A DNA stretch of 64,000 bases from JAPLIS01 sp963719415. Lineage in GTDB: Bacteria > Babelota > Babeliae > Babelales > Vermiphilaceae. The notes beneath the pieces were generated by a model. The model saw only the letters and a program-made list of their open reading frames with translations. It did no database searches and was not told the origin of the DNA. The number at the start of each line of letters is the position of its first letter. Position 1 is the first letter of the stretch. Positions 35,546 through 44,371 of this stretch are shown one piece after another. The stretch is taken from assembly GCA_963719415.1 (NCBI GenBank), contig OY970383.1:248001-312000 (forward strand), given 5' to 3'. The position numbers were made by a program, and so were the translations under genes.

Positions 35546-35995
35546 CTATGTACCAAACAGATCAATTTGAACCGTTATCGTTGGCTTGCCAAGACTATCA
35601 AAAGCATCTGAAATTATAGTTTTATAATCTTTGGTCGGATACTGAGAAGCTATATAGCGACAAACAAATAGCAATCCATGAGCAAGCTGCTTAGCTGCGC
35701 TATTATTTAATAATTTTAATGACAAAATAGGTTGTCTAAATCTAACAAAAAGATGTTTACCTGCTGTGCAAAAAATAGAAACGAGGTCGTTTTGAGCAAC
35801 CAATAAACCATCTTTTGCTGGCAAACTATGAATAGTAGGCAACGTATCAGATAATACCATATGCATATGAACATGGAACTGAGTTTGACCTGCTAATGGC
35901 CCTGTATGAAAGTAAGCCTTTTGATAATATTTGTTAGGAAATATAGCCTGTGCCGTTTCAGCTGCATATAAAAAAGCATGAGCCAAATCATCCAC
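35546..35995 (-). CDS. HIT-domain protein, truncated at the N-terminus
   Basis: The histidine triad HVHMHMV, preceded by GPLAGQTQ, marks a HIT-family nucleotide-binding protein. In normal members the triad lies near residue 90-110, but here it is at about residue 41. The helix DDLAHAFLYAAETAQ before it matches the second half of the domain, so the first strand and helix pair are missing. The same frame extends only seven codons upstream of the GTG start and then hits a stop. About 100 extra residues follow the triad. It is probably a truncated or decaying gene, unless the tail is a distinct domain. Confidence 0.65.
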   Translation of the reverse strand: MDDLAHAFLYAAETAQAIFPNKYYQKAYFHTGPLAGQTQFHVHMHMVLSDTLPTIHSLPAKDGLLVAQNDLVSIFCTAGKHLFVRFRQPILSLKLLNNSAAKQLAHGLLFVCRYIASQYPTKDYKTIISDAFDSLGKPTITVQIDLFGT

Positions 35996-36046
35996 ATTGT
36001 GTATGTTTAAAAACTTTAAAGCCTATTTAAATAACTATTTTATAAA

Positions 36047-36448
36047 CTATCTACGAACAATCCTAAATACAGACGGTCCATACTTTGAATCTTCTTGAAC
36101 TAATACATACGTATCTGTTTTGGTACCTGTTCTTCCGAATGGAGGCTCGTATGGAATTGCAGTAACTTTTTCATACTCAGGCTGATCTTTCAAGCGAGAA
36201 ACAGTTAGCGGTATAAATACCTCCCCGATAACCCGTCTCACATTACAAGCACCATTTCCTTCTTCATGGCTTTCTCCTGGTTGTAAATCACGATGTATAT
36301 TACGACAAAGAAAAGATTTATTCTCGACATGCATTTTACCTGGATATTTTGTCTCATTCACGAGTCTGATACGATAACCATGCATAAGCGAAACAGTGTT
36401 TACTGCTAAAAACAAACTAAATAATACAATTGTTTTCTTCACGGTCAC
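36047..36448 (-). CDS. small exported two-cysteine protein (paralogue of 43682)
   Basis: A 133-residue exported protein with a signal peptide ending near residue 24. It shares with the gene at 43682-44158 a pattern of LVNET, a first cysteine, LQPGE, then GACN followed by a beta-rich tail. The two cysteines are probably disulfide-bonded outside the cell. I do not recognise a named family. Confidence 0.7.
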   Translation of the reverse strand: MTVKKTIVLFSLFLAVNTVSLMHGYRIRLVNETKYPGKMHVENKSFLCRNIHRDLQPGESHEEGNGACNVRRVIGEVFIPLTVSRLKDQPEYEKVTAIPYEPPFGRTGTKTDTYVLVQEDSKYGPSVFRIVRR

Positions 36449-36458
36449 ATACTCCCTT

Positions 36459-37721
36459 TTATAAAAAACGTATTTTCCAAATTGCGTATGAATTGCCTTT
36501 TTTTACCTCTTCAGCTAAAGCCAACATCTTATCGCTCTTTAATTTATTTTCTAAGTATTTAACGTTTTGTTTAAGTTTTTCTAACTCTTCTTTTGACACA
36601 GAGTCATAAAATTTCTCATCAATATATACTTTGCGTGCCTCCATAATTTCTTGCTCACGTTCTTCTCCCAATCCTGCCTTAGCCATTGCTTCTTCAACTT
36701 TTTCTTCTTCTGCCCTCAACCTTTCTTCTTCTGCCCTCCACTTTTCTTCTCTTGCCCTCCGCCTTTCTTCTCTTGCTTTTTCATCTTCTCTTATTTTTTC
36801 ATCTTCTCTCCCTATAGCTCCAAATGTTCCCTCTGTCCCTGTCTCTGTCTTTGGTGTTGGCGCTTTTACTTCAGGTATTGCTTTTGTTGGCGCCCCTTTT
36901 CCAGACGTCGACGTTTCTGATGCTAGAATTGGTTCTGATCCTGGATTTGGTGCTATTTTTGATATCTCTGCTCCCGGTAGCTTTTCTGATCCAGCTTCGC
37001 TCACTTTTTCTGAACCCCCTTGTTGTCCAAATAACGCTGCCTGTTCTTCAGACTGTTGTTGCGATGGCTCTTGTTTTTCTGTAAAAGGTATGGATTCTGA
37101 TATCTCTGCTCTAGGTGTCGGCGTTACTTCTGCCTGTTCCGTTTCTGATCCTGATGGCAATATTGGTCCTGCTTCAATGATTGGCGCTTCTTCTAGTCCT
37201 AATTCCAAGCCTGACGCTGGTACTTCTGCTGACTCTCCTGTTGGCACTCTTGGCTCTTGACCTTTTGTTGCAAAATAACCAACCGTACCTCCAGCGGCCA
37301 AAGCTAAACTTAAAATAGCTAAAGCTTGCTTATAATCAGCAAAAACAGTGCTTAATTCTTCTTTAATCCTAACAACAGTATCTGGAGTTGCTCGTTTCAA
37401 TTCATCGATTTTATCGCTTACCGCTTTTCTGGCCGCTTCAACCCTTTGCACTAGTTCACTAACATAGCTCTTATCTTGCTCTGATGCCTCATGCTCTACT
37501 TTTTTAGAACCAGATAACCATGATTTAAATCCTTGCCACATATCATTCATTTTTGCAAACAGCCCTTTACTTTCACCTGGCTGAACTTCTTGACCAGTTT
37601 GCGCTAATTCAATGTGTTTTGATTCTGACGTTTCAAAACGTGCATTCATTTTCACATTAAAAAATACAGGGGCCAAAGTTAAAAAAAAAATCAGAACTTT
37701 TATTTTTTTTCTTTTTAACAT
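36459..37721 (-). CDS. exported coiled-coil protein, copy 1 (E/R-rich)
   Basis: A 420-residue protein. A Lys-rich start and hydrophobic segment (VLIFFLTLAPVFFNVK) form a signal peptide. A conserved module of about 130 residues (QTGQEVQPGES, FKSWLSGSKK, VSDKIDELKRATPDTVVRIKEEL) is followed by a second hydrophobic helix (ALAILSLALAAGGTVGYFA). Then a Pro/Thr/Glu-rich variable linker gives way to an EKAREERRRAREEKWRAEEE-type charged coiled coil. The N-terminal module is nearly identical to that of 38528-39961, while the remainder differs. I read this as a membrane-anchored coiled-coil protein with unknown partners. It lies 10 bp upstream of the two-cysteine gene at 36047 on the same strand. Confidence 0.75.
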   Translation of the reverse strand: MLKRKKIKVLIFFLTLAPVFFNVKMNARFETSESKHIELAQTGQEVQPGESKGLFAKMNDMWQGFKSWLSGSKKVEHEASEQDKSYVSELVQRVEAARKAVSDKIDELKRATPDTVVRIKEELSTVFADYKQALAILSLALAAGGTVGYFATKGQEPRVPTGESAEVPASGLELGLEEAPIIEAGPILPSGSETEQAEVTPTPRAEISESIPFTEKQEPSQQQSEEQAALFGQQGGSEKVSEAGSEKLPGAEISKIAPNPGSEPILASETSTSGKGAPTKAIPEVKAPTPKTETGTEGTFGAIGREDEKIREDEKAREERRRAREEKWRAEEERLRAEEEKVEEAMAKAGLGEEREQEIMEARKVYIDEKFYDSVSKEELEKLKQNVKYLENKLKSDKMLALAEEVKKGNSYAIWKIRFL

Positions 37722-37870
37722 GCAACTTCCCTTTTTAATACATAAATATTTTAGAGCATATATTTTTATTTTTTTATTTTTCCCAATATATTACTCAGCA
37801 TACAGACTTTTTGCTTCAAATAGCAATTTGTTTGTTTTTTTTCTTAACAATTCCATTAACCGCTGAAAAT
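37722..37870 (-). promoter_or_regulatory. duplicated upstream region of the coiled-coil genes
   Basis: About 95 bp directly upstream of the coiled-coil gene (from GCAACTTCCC through the TATTACTCAG region) recur almost unchanged upstream of the second copy at 39962-40055. The duplicated block covers a ribosome-binding site (AAGGGAAG) and probably the promoter. Confidence 0.55.
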
Positions 37871-37885
37871 CATCATGTAAGTTGC

Positions 37886-38487
37886 GCTCTTTTCTCTACC
37901 TATAGTAAAATGTCTAAAACAAAAATAGCGAAACTGCTTGGTATAAATAAAAAAACGTTGTATATGTAGAACAAGATATTCAAAAAAAAACGAGCTGAGC
38001 CATTAACTATTCGAAAAAGGGTCAGCAATAAAACGATTAAAGCAATTACTCAAACTCTGAATGCTGGTAAAACAGCAGTAAAAACAGCTCTAACAGCTAT
38101 TGGATATACTCGAAAAAAAGAGTATTTTTTTAAAAAAAATAAAAACATCAGATATAGTGTATTTTGATGAATCTGGAATTGATAATAATAAACGATATGC
38201 ATATGAATGGCGTTTTCCGGGGGGGGACACGAGTTTTTGCTCGAAAACCAGGTATTCTACCCAAAAAACAAGTATTTGTACTGGTCTAAATTATGTGCAC
38301 CCTTAATTTTTGGTTGTTGCCTCATATAGGTCCAGGAAAAATATTGTTTTAGATAATGCATCGTTTCATAAATGGCCTGAACTTATTAATATTGTAAATA
38401 AAGCTTTCTGTTCTTTGCTTGTCTTGCCTACTTATTCTTCTGATTTAAATCCAATAGAACACCATTGGGCATACTTAAAAAGTGCTC
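37886..38487 (+). pseudogene. degenerate IS630-family transposase remnant
   Basis: The frame carries IS630 segments in order but broken by stops, frameshifts and a deletion: an HTH (KIAKLLGINKKTLYM, then an internal stop), TLNAGKTAVKTALTAIGYTRKK, VYFDESGIDNNKRYAYEW in a shifted frame, IVLDNASFHKW, and YSSDLNPIEHHWAYLK. A deletion of about 70 bp removes the region between the first and second catalytic strands. It is a diverged relative of the intact element at 8668 and cannot move itself. It lies between the two duplicated coiled-coil genes and abuts the 3' end of the second. Confidence 0.82.
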
Positions 38488-38527
38488 TATTAACACCTAG
38501 CACATCATTCTCTTTACAATTACTATT

Positions 38528-39961
38528 TCACCCTCTTTTTTTTAATCCCGCTTTTACTTTTTCTAATTCTTCTTGCCTTGACGCTACACTTTTTTCTGCT
38601 TCTGCTGCTGCTCGGTTATCTGCTTCTGTCCGCCTTTGCTTAGCAGCATTTTTTGCTGCTTCTGCTGCTACTCGCCGTTGCTCTTCCCGCTCTTGCCATC
38701 TCGCTTCTCCCATTTGATGTATGTCAAACTGGTCTTGCGAAATCTCTTTGCTAAAAACAAATGGTCTATTTTTCTCTACTCGTCGAATTGCTTCTCGCTT
38801 TTTCTCTTCAAAATCTGCTGCTGTTTTTTCGGCCACTCGCCGCTGCTCTTCTCGTTCTTCCACTAACTCCTGCTTCCTTTTTCGTGCCAGTTGTTCTCTT
38901 TTCTGCACCTCCTCTTTCCATTCTCTTTCTGCTTGTTTCCTTTGCTCTGTTTTTTCTGGTATTTTTCGTCTTTCTTGCTCTTGTCTTTCTTGCTCTTGTC
39001 TTTCTTGCTCTTGTCTTTCTTGCTCTTGTCTTTCTTGCTCTTGTCTTTCTTGCTCTTGTCTTTCTTGATCTCGTCTTTCTTGGTCTCGTCTTTCTTTCTC
39101 TTGTCTTTCTTTCTCTTGTCTTTCTTCTTGCTCTCGTCTTTGTTGGTCTCGTCTTTCTTTCTCTTGTCTTTCTTGCTCTCGTCTTTGTTGCTCTCTCGCT
39201 CTTAGCTCAGATTTTGCTCTTTTTTCTCTTTCTACTCTTTCTTCTTCATCCCATCTTTCAAAAGTCTCTTCTCTAAGCTTTCTTTTTTTTTCTTTCGCCG
39301 CCGCTGCTGCTTGTCGCTCTTCTATTTCTTTTCTTATTTTTACTTTTCTTGCAGCCTCTTTTGAATCAAGCGCTTGTTCAGACTTTTGACTTTGCACTTC
39401 TACTTCTGGCATTATTGACATCGACTCTCCAGAAGCTCCTTCTTTTAGCTCTTCTAGCGCTGGCTTTTTACCCATTGATTCACTAGACGCTCGATCTTTT
39501 ACCCCCAAATAAGCAACTCCTGCTAATGCCAAAACAGCACCTAAAATCGCTAACGTTTTTTTATAATTTATCAGAACCGCTTGAGCTACTTTTAGCTCTT
39601 CTTTAATTCTAACAACAGTATCTGGAGTTGCTCGTTTCAATTCATCGATTTTATCGCTTACCGCTTTTTTGGCCGCTTCAACCCTTTCCACTAGTTCGCT
39701 GGCATAGCTCTTATCTTGCTCTGATGTCCTTAGCTCTCCCTTTTTAGAACCAGATAACCATGATTTAAATCCTTGCCACATATTACCTATTTTTGTAAAA
39801 AGCCCTTTATTTTCATCAGGCTGAACTTCTTGACCAGTTTGTGCTAATTCAATGTGTTCTGATTCTGAGGTTTCAAAACTCCCATTCACTTTCACATTAA
39901 AAAATACTGTGGCCAAAGTTAAAAAAAGAATCAGAACTTTTATCTTTTTTCTTTTTAACAT
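38528..39961 (-). CDS. exported coiled-coil protein, copy 2 (QEQER repeats)
   Basis: A 477-residue paralogue of the gene at 36459. The same signal peptide, QTGQEVQPDEN, FKSWLSGSKK and VSDKIDELKRATPDTVVRIKEEL module is followed by a hydrophobic helix (ILGAVLALAGVAYLGVK). The rest is a long, nearly pure Glu/Gln/Arg/Lys helix with pentad repeats (RQEQE units) and ends in a Lys-rich tail. The composition implies an extended single alpha-helix or coiled coil, similar in style to TolA or eukaryotic caldesmon-like helices. The function is unknown. Confidence 0.75.
   Translation of the reverse strand: MLKRKKIKVLILFLTLATVFFNVKVNGSFETSESEHIELAQTGQEVQPDENKGLFTKIGNMWQGFKSWLSGSKKGELRTSEQDKSYASELVERVEAAKKAVSDKIDELKRATPDTVVRIKEELKVAQAVLINYKKTLAILGAVLALAGVAYLGVKDRASSESMGKKPALEELKEGASGESMSIMPEVEVQSQKSEQALDSKEAARKVKIRKEIEERQAAAAAKEKKRKLREETFERWDEEERVEREKRAKSELRAREQQRREQERQEKERRDQQRREQEERQEKERQEKERRDQERRDQERQEQERQEQERQEQERQEQERQEQERQEQERRKIPEKTEQRKQAEREWKEEVQKREQLARKRKQELVEEREEQRRVAEKTAADFEEKKREAIRRVEKNRPFVFSKEISQDQFDIHQMGEARWQEREEQRRVAAEAAKNAAKQRRTEADNRAAAEAEKSVASRQEELEKVKAGLKKRG
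38971..39120 (-). repeat. 15-bp tandem repeat encoding RQEQE units
   Basis: Six exact units of TTTCTTGCTCTTGTC followed by four diverged units, all in frame, and further degenerate units up to about 39195. The array encodes the RQEQE pentads of the coiled-coil protein and can expand or contract without disturbing the frame. Confidence 0.92.
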
Positions 39962-40232
39962 GCAACTTCCCTTTTTAATACATAAATATTTTAGAGCATA
40001 TATTTTTATTTTTTTATTTTTCTCAATATACTACTCAGTGTACAGGTTTTTATTTCAGGTGGCAACAAAAAATGGTTTGTTGGAGACTGAGAATTTTATA
40101 GCTAATCAGAAAAATTATGCACATTATCGAGTAATGAGACGAAACACGAAGCGCCTCATAGCGCACAATCAAAAATTATTGGCAAAAATAACTAAATAAA
40201 TATATATATAGAATATTCTGTTTATATGTTTT
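39962..40232. other. upstream region of the second coiled-coil gene, with a short uncertain frame
   Basis: The first 95 bp duplicate the upstream region of 36459-37721. Beyond that a short plus-strand frame (about 40058-40199) reads GLLETENFIANQKNYAHYRV and continues basic to a TAA at 40199. It has no start codon with a ribosome-binding site and may be a fragment of an older gene. Confidence 0.4.
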
Positions 40233-41933
40233 TTAGATAATACGCTTTAAGCACGTACCGGGATAATAGAATTGCAAAACCTTTTTATAATCCCAGCCAG
40301 AGCGCACCATTTCTCGGGCACCCCATTGGCAAAGACCAAGGTGATGACCGTAGCCTTTTCCCTTAAAAACAATAGAATTTCCTAATTTATAGGCCTGAAA
40401 GCAGAAACTTTTTATATCTTTCATAAGTGAATACATTTTTTTACCAGAAAAAACAAGGGGACGGCCGCTACTTTTAAGCAAAATTTCTGATACAAGCCCA
40501 GCTTTATCTTTTTTACTCACTTTCACCGATTTAATATTTTTAATTTTTCTCACTGCCTGACTCACCATATTCTCAAAATCTTTTAACGTACAAACTGTTT
40601 CCCATGAATATGGCTTACAAATTTTGCAATAAGAACAAGCATAAGAACGAGCTAAATAGGGAGCATTTTTAAAATTAAAATTGCTGATATGAGCAGGAAT
40701 AATACCACCACAACAGATATCATACATAGCTACAATTGGCTCATTATTATACGCAACAAACAACCCTCTCGTTTCTTCAACCGCTTGACGTAATCGACTA
40801 TCTGTATGCACACCCGCATAGGTCTGATGTTCATTTGTGTTTTTTATATGATATATTTTCTTTAATTTATTAGCTCGTATGGCCATTGCTATCGCATAAC
40901 TCCGGCATGCTACCGCAAATACTTTGTGTATTTCAAGAGGCCAACCCGGCATACTTTCTGTACGAAGCACACCAAAAATATAATCTTCTAGATCAATAGA
41001 ATTTACCAAAAAGACTACTTCTTTTTCTTGAAATATAAGCAAAGATCCTTGATATGAACAAGCATTAAAAGAAAGATTCCCCTTGAGAGGGATAATGCAA
41101 ACAAGCGCAGAATTATACTTTTTATTATTAACATAAAGCTGATTGTTTTCTTTTTTAATAATAATTTCTTTTGATTTTATAATTCTCTGCTTATTCTTAA
41201 TCTGTTTATTCTTAGGCCCTGAATATCTAATCACAAACCCCGATTCAGAAGATATCGGCCAAACTTTTCCTGCCACTGTTTCTGATTTTAGCTGGTCGAG
41301 CAATACACGAATTTTACATGATTTTAATTGATTTAACGGTTTTAACTCTAATGGCTTTAACGTATCTACAATACTCTCTGATTTCTCTTCATCTATCAGA
41401 TCTTGCGCAAGATTCTCTTTTCTCTCTTTATCTAATATATCTTGATTATAAGTATCTTGGTTGTGGATCTCTTGATTGTTACGTAAGTCATAGTCAGAGT
41501 AATTATAAAAACAAGCTTGCCTGGCTTGAACATCTTTAGAGCCCAAAACCCTCAATGATGTAATACCATTTTTTACCTGAATAAAAAGTCGCCCCCTATA
41601 CGATGCCCCATTAATATGTAAAACACCATCGGTAGATTCAATGTGCAACGTACGAGATTTTATGAGAATTCCATTTATAATAAAATGAGATTGATCGATA
41701 TAGATAAAAAGAGCTGAACTTTTGATGGTATCTTTTTTATTTTGCTGAGCATCTGTCATTATAAAATGACCATTCGTCTGCAAGTGCCATTGAGTACCAA
41801 CAGCATTTTTGAGATTAATGAGAGGCAATGCGCAATATTCAGCAGAACAACTACCCATGGATACGGTGGCTCTTGCTGTTAGCAATAAAACAAGCATAAT
41901 CAAAAAATTCCTAGTCACCATATTTCTAGCCAA
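40233..41933 (-). CDS. SpoIID/LytB-domain protein (probable peptidoglycan-acting)
   Basis: A 566-residue exported protein. A signal peptide is followed by an approximately 270-residue variable region and a C-terminal SpoIID domain: YIFGVLRTESMPGWPLE (catalytic-type Glu), AVACRSYAIAMAI, the Cys-rich insert YACSYCKICKPY, and GKGYGHHLGLCQWGAREMVRSGWDYKKVLQFYYPGT, which is the family's most conserved block. SpoIID is a lytic transglycosylase in Bacillus, and homologues in non-spore-formers act on cell-wall glycans. The start is a TTG with TAGGAA upstream. A minimal-cell-wall role is plausible in an otherwise streamlined genome. Confidence 0.88.
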   Translation of the reverse strand: MARNMVTRNFLIMLVLLLTARATVSMGSCSAEYCALPLINLKNAVGTQWHLQTNGHFIMTDAQQNKKDTIKSSALFIYIDQSHFIINGILIKSRTLHIESTDGVLHINGASYRGRLFIQVKNGITSLRVLGSKDVQARQACFYNYSDYDLRNNQEIHNQDTYNQDILDKERKENLAQDLIDEEKSESIVDTLKPLELKPLNQLKSCKIRVLLDQLKSETVAGKVWPISSESGFVIRYSGPKNKQIKNKQRIIKSKEIIIKKENNQLYVNNKKYNSALVCIIPLKGNLSFNACSYQGSLLIFQEKEVVFLVNSIDLEDYIFGVLRTESMPGWPLEIHKVFAVACRSYAIAMAIRANKLKKIYHIKNTNEHQTYAGVHTDSRLRQAVEETRGLFVAYNNEPIVAMYDICCGGIIPAHISNFNFKNAPYLARSYACSYCKICKPYSWETVCTLKDFENMVSQAVRKIKNIKSVKVSKKDKAGLVSEILLKSSGRPLVFSGKKMYSLMKDIKSFCFQAYKLGNSIVFKGKGYGHHLGLCQWGAREMVRSGWDYKKVLQFYYPGTCLKRII

Positions 41934-41957
41934 GAGTATTCCTAGTCATTAAATCGA

Positions 41958-42434
41958 TTATATACTAATTCCGTGAGCTTTTAATAATGCAACAAACGTA
42001 TCGGGTACAGGATTTTTTTTATCCAGTCCTTCATTTGCCATAGCATCAGCAAACGTGTTATCGGCACGTAATACATGCTCAAAATGCGCATCATAAAGTA
42101 ATGCCATTTTTTGCGCTAACGTATGATACTGCTTTAAAACAAGATTGTTAATTTTATACTTATTCTTAAGTTGCATAACCAATAGCTGAGAATCTGATAC
42201 AATACGAACCGTATCTCCCGGCTGATGATAATCACCTATAAAAAAAAGACCTAATAATAAGGCTATGTATTCAGCTTGATTATTAGTTTTAATACCGAGA
42301 TAAAAACCTTCTTTATGGACTACTTCACTATCTCTTAACAAATAAATACCAGCTCCTGACTGTCCAGGATTGTTGCGAGAAGCCCCATCCACAAAAAGAG
42401 TAATATGGTGTTTCATACTACTATACTCATGCAT
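41958..42434 (-). CDS. ribonuclease HI family protein
   Basis: A 158-residue RNase H-fold protein that cleaves RNA in RNA/DNA hybrids. The active-site acids appear in order: FVDGASRNNPG (first Asp), TNNQAEYIALLLGL (Glu), IVSDSQLLV (second Asp) and RADNTFADAMAN (third Asp). It lacks the basic protrusion of E. coli RnhA, as is common in short homologues. Translation may start at 42434, overlapping the preceding gene by 8 bp, or at a second ATG at 42416 that aligns better with the family start. Confidence 0.87.
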   Translation of the reverse strand: MHEYSSMKHHITLFVDGASRNNPGQSGAGIYLLRDSEVVHKEGFYLGIKTNNQAEYIALLLGLFFIGDYHQPGDTVRIVSDSQLLVMQLKNKYKINNLVLKQYHTLAQKMALLYDAHFEHVLRADNTFADAMANEGLDKKNPVPDTFVALLKAHGISI

Positions 42435-43149
42435 TACCCATTACATTTTTATCATATAAAAATCTAAAACAGATTTTGCATTCTAATAACGCACCATGAC
42501 GCAATTTCATCAACTCCTGCTTGGATAATTCATGAAAACAGGCACCACAACTATCACTTTCAACTGCTACAACAGGATTATCAACTTGCAACCGCATCAT
42601 ATCATATTTACGTAACCACTCTTCAGGTATGCCCACTTGTCGCTGTTCACGCTCATGTTCATGCTGCTCAATAGCAGCTTGTATAACCCCTTGAGCATTC
42701 TTTTTCTGCTCTAATAATACAAGAGAATCAGTTTTACGTTGTCTATACATTTTCTGATATTCACTATCAGATCGTTCAATTTTCTCTAAACCATGCCATG
42801 CCTGCAATAATGATTCTTCTAATAGATACTGCTTAGCCGCTAATTGCTCTATTTCCCGGTACAACGCTTCTGATTCTTTATAATTCAGTACCTGTTCTAA
42901 TTTTTTTTTAGTACGTTTTTCTTTTTGATCCAACGTTTTCATATCAAGTTCTATCATATCAACCGCTTTTTTAGCTTCTAAAATAATTTTTTTATTATGT
43001 ACCAACTGTTCTTCATCATGTTGAAGTTGCTGGCCAATAGCAATAATATCTTGCGCGATGCTATTTTTTTTGATTATAAGATCATGAATTTGTTGATCAA
43101 AATTAACTAATGCTATAAAAGTCTGAAAAGGATGATTATTCGTGTTCAT
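42427..43149 (-). CDS. coiled-coil protein with C-terminal C4 zinc ribbon
   Basis: A protein of about 240 residues. An antiparallel coiled-coil stretch of about 160 residues is followed by a C4-type zinc ribbon: CGAC and CKIC pairs near the C-terminus (zf-RING_7 type). Genes of this type commonly sit next to RNase HI or Nif3-like genes, as here, where the two overlap and are likely co-translated. I start at ATG 43149, since the longer frame from 43197 would run into the tRNA gene; AGAGAGA upstream supports it. The molecular role is unclear; nucleic-acid binding is likely by the ribbon. Confidence 0.82.
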   Translation of the reverse strand: MNTNNHPFQTFIALVNFDQQIHDLIIKKNSIAQDIIAIGQQLQHDEEQLVHNKKIILEAKKAVDMIELDMKTLDQKEKRTKKKLEQVLNYKESEALYREIEQLAAKQYLLEESLLQAWHGLEKIERSDSEYQKMYRQRKTDSLVLLEQKKNAQGVIQAAIEQHEHEREQRQVGIPEEWLRKYDMMRLQVDNPVVAVESDSCGACFHELSKQELMKLRHGALLECKICFRFLYDKNVMGNA

Positions 43150-43185
43150 TAATTCTCTCTCTATACATAAGATAGAATTTAAATC

Positions 43186-43262
43186 TGGTGGGCCCACCAG
43201 GACTTGAACCTGGGACCTTTCGGTTATGAGCCGACTGCTCTGACCGACTGAGCTATGGGCCC
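43186..43262 (-). tRNA. tRNA with anticodon CAU (Ile2-like or elongator Met)
   Basis: Minus-strand cloverleaf: acceptor GGGCCCA/TGGGCCC, D-arm GCTC..GAGC, anticodon stem TCGG/CCGA with loop CTCATAA, T-arm CCAGG/CCTGG with TTCAAGT, discriminator A and an encoded CCA. The sequence around the T-arm resembles lysidine-modified tRNA-Ile(CAU). It differs clearly from the other CAU tRNA at 16927, so the two probably divide the Met and Ile roles. Confidence 0.93.
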
Positions 43263-43681
43263 TACCTATTTTCTTTTCCTTAAATTAAACCATTTATTAA
43301 AAATTGTGAAGCAAAATGTGAAGCAAAATAAATAAATTTCTGCTGTAAAAATAGTATGAGTGAAAATAGGGAATAAAAATAGGCAAAATATGCTCAGTAA
43401 GCACTCTTATATCTAATGGCTACTTCGTCCTATTTGACAGGATGTTAAAACCAAAGGCGCCGCGATAAGCGGGATATAATTGGGATCCATCCCCCCCCGA
43501 CAAACAGAGTAAATTGTAGAACACAAAAAAAGCTTCTCAGGTAGCAAACCAGAGCCAGCCTTTGCAAATAGAAAATAAATTGTTGATTTTGGCAATATTC
43601 TTTAGATATGCTAAAAGAGTGAATATATGAATATATGTCGAATAAGAAAAAATAACATACTATCTAAAAAGGGGTGAATTT
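43263..43681. other. intergenic region, nothing recognised
   Basis: About 420 bp between the tRNA and the exported gene. A C8 run near 43492 and a short GC-richer stretch stand out from the AT-rich background. The only frames are short, lack ribosome-binding sites and look non-coding. Confidence 0.45.
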
Positions 43682-44158
43682 ATGAATAAAATACTCTCAA
43701 GCGTATTGTTTTTGTCAATTGTGGGAGCAGTAACCGATATTAATGCTTCTTATAACCAGCACCAATTTTTCAATAATACGCCATTTAGAATATACGTGGA
43801 TGGCGATTATAAGTCATGCGGTAGCGAAAAACATAACTTAGAACCTGGAAAAGTAGCCAAAAGTAACAAGGGTGCCTGTATAACAAATTTCGTTAGAGGT
43901 AGTGTCTGGACCAAAAATAGATTACCTGCATGGACTCCACCAGGCTACATACCAAAAAAAGACGAAGAAATAAAAATGGAATTCATAACCCTCAATGGAC
44001 CTTTTTCAGCAGCAGCACGTACTTTTAGATTCAAAGGCCCCTATAACGGAACCAAATTACTTTATCATAACGGAAAATGGATGACCGATGCACCGTATGA
44101 TACTGCTGGCAAATATACCTATAAAATAGTACAAGAAAGTGAAGAGTCTAGGGACTAA
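43682..44158 (+). CDS. small exported two-cysteine protein (paralogue of 36047)
   Basis: A 158-residue exported protein: signal peptide to about residue 22, then FFNNT, a first cysteine (KSCGS), LEPGK and GACITNF, matching the pattern of the protein at 36047-36448, and a Tyr/Gly/Pro-rich beta-like C-terminus. GGGGTG precedes the ATG. The TAA stop lies exactly at the left end of the palindromic repeat at 44156, so the natural C-terminus may have been cut by that insertion. Confidence 0.72.
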   Translation: MNKILSSVLFLSIVGAVTDINASYNQHQFFNNTPFRIYVDGDYKSCGSEKHNLEPGKVAKSNKGACITNFVRGSVWTKNRLPAWTPPGYIPKKDEEIKMEFITLNGPFSAAARTFRFKGPYNGTKLLYHNGKWMTDAPYDTAGKYTYKIVQESEESRD

Positions 44159-44268
44159 TACCAGTTTCAGTTAATAACCGTGAATATAGTTTGCATGTTA
44201 TCACCCCTCCGGGGGTGATAACATATCTCTTTTTCATTACTATCTAGTAAAATTAGTATAATAATAAA
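44156..44268. repeat. intact palindromic intergenic repeat (MITE/REP-like)
   Basis: Left end TAATACCAGTTTCAGTTAAT and right end AGTAAAATTAGTATAATAAT match the interrupted copy at 8623-9694. The centre is a perfect GC-rich hairpin, TGTTATCACCCC paired with GGGGTGATAACA (44196-44223). The two ends also pair imperfectly with each other, as in miniature inverted-repeat elements. No coding capacity. Confidence 0.72.
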
Positions 44269-44371
44269 ACTGACAATAAAAATTGCATAAAAATAAAAAA
44301 TAAACTTAAGAGAGTGATCTATTTTCTCTCCCTCTTATATTGTTCCAAAACATACAAATATAAAAAATATT

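Noticed and set aside
38761..39276. Long plus-strand frames opposite the RQEQE coiled coil
   Set aside because: They read Leu/Phe/Ser repeats that are just the complement of the 15-bp repeat. The minus-strand gene has a signal peptide, a ribosome-binding site and a close paralogue.
40058..40199. Short plus-strand frame ending in a basic stretch
   Set aside because: No start codon with a ribosome-binding site after the duplicated promoter region; too short to support as a gene. Mentioned only as a possible fragment.
40233..41933. SpoIID homologue as evidence of sporulation
   Set aside because: SpoIID-domain proteins are widespread in bacteria that do not form spores; no other sporulation gene is present.
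43413..43595. A 60-codon minus-strand frame next to tRNA(CAU)
   Set aside because: It includes a C8 run on the plus strand, lacks a ribosome-binding site and shows no protein-like pattern.
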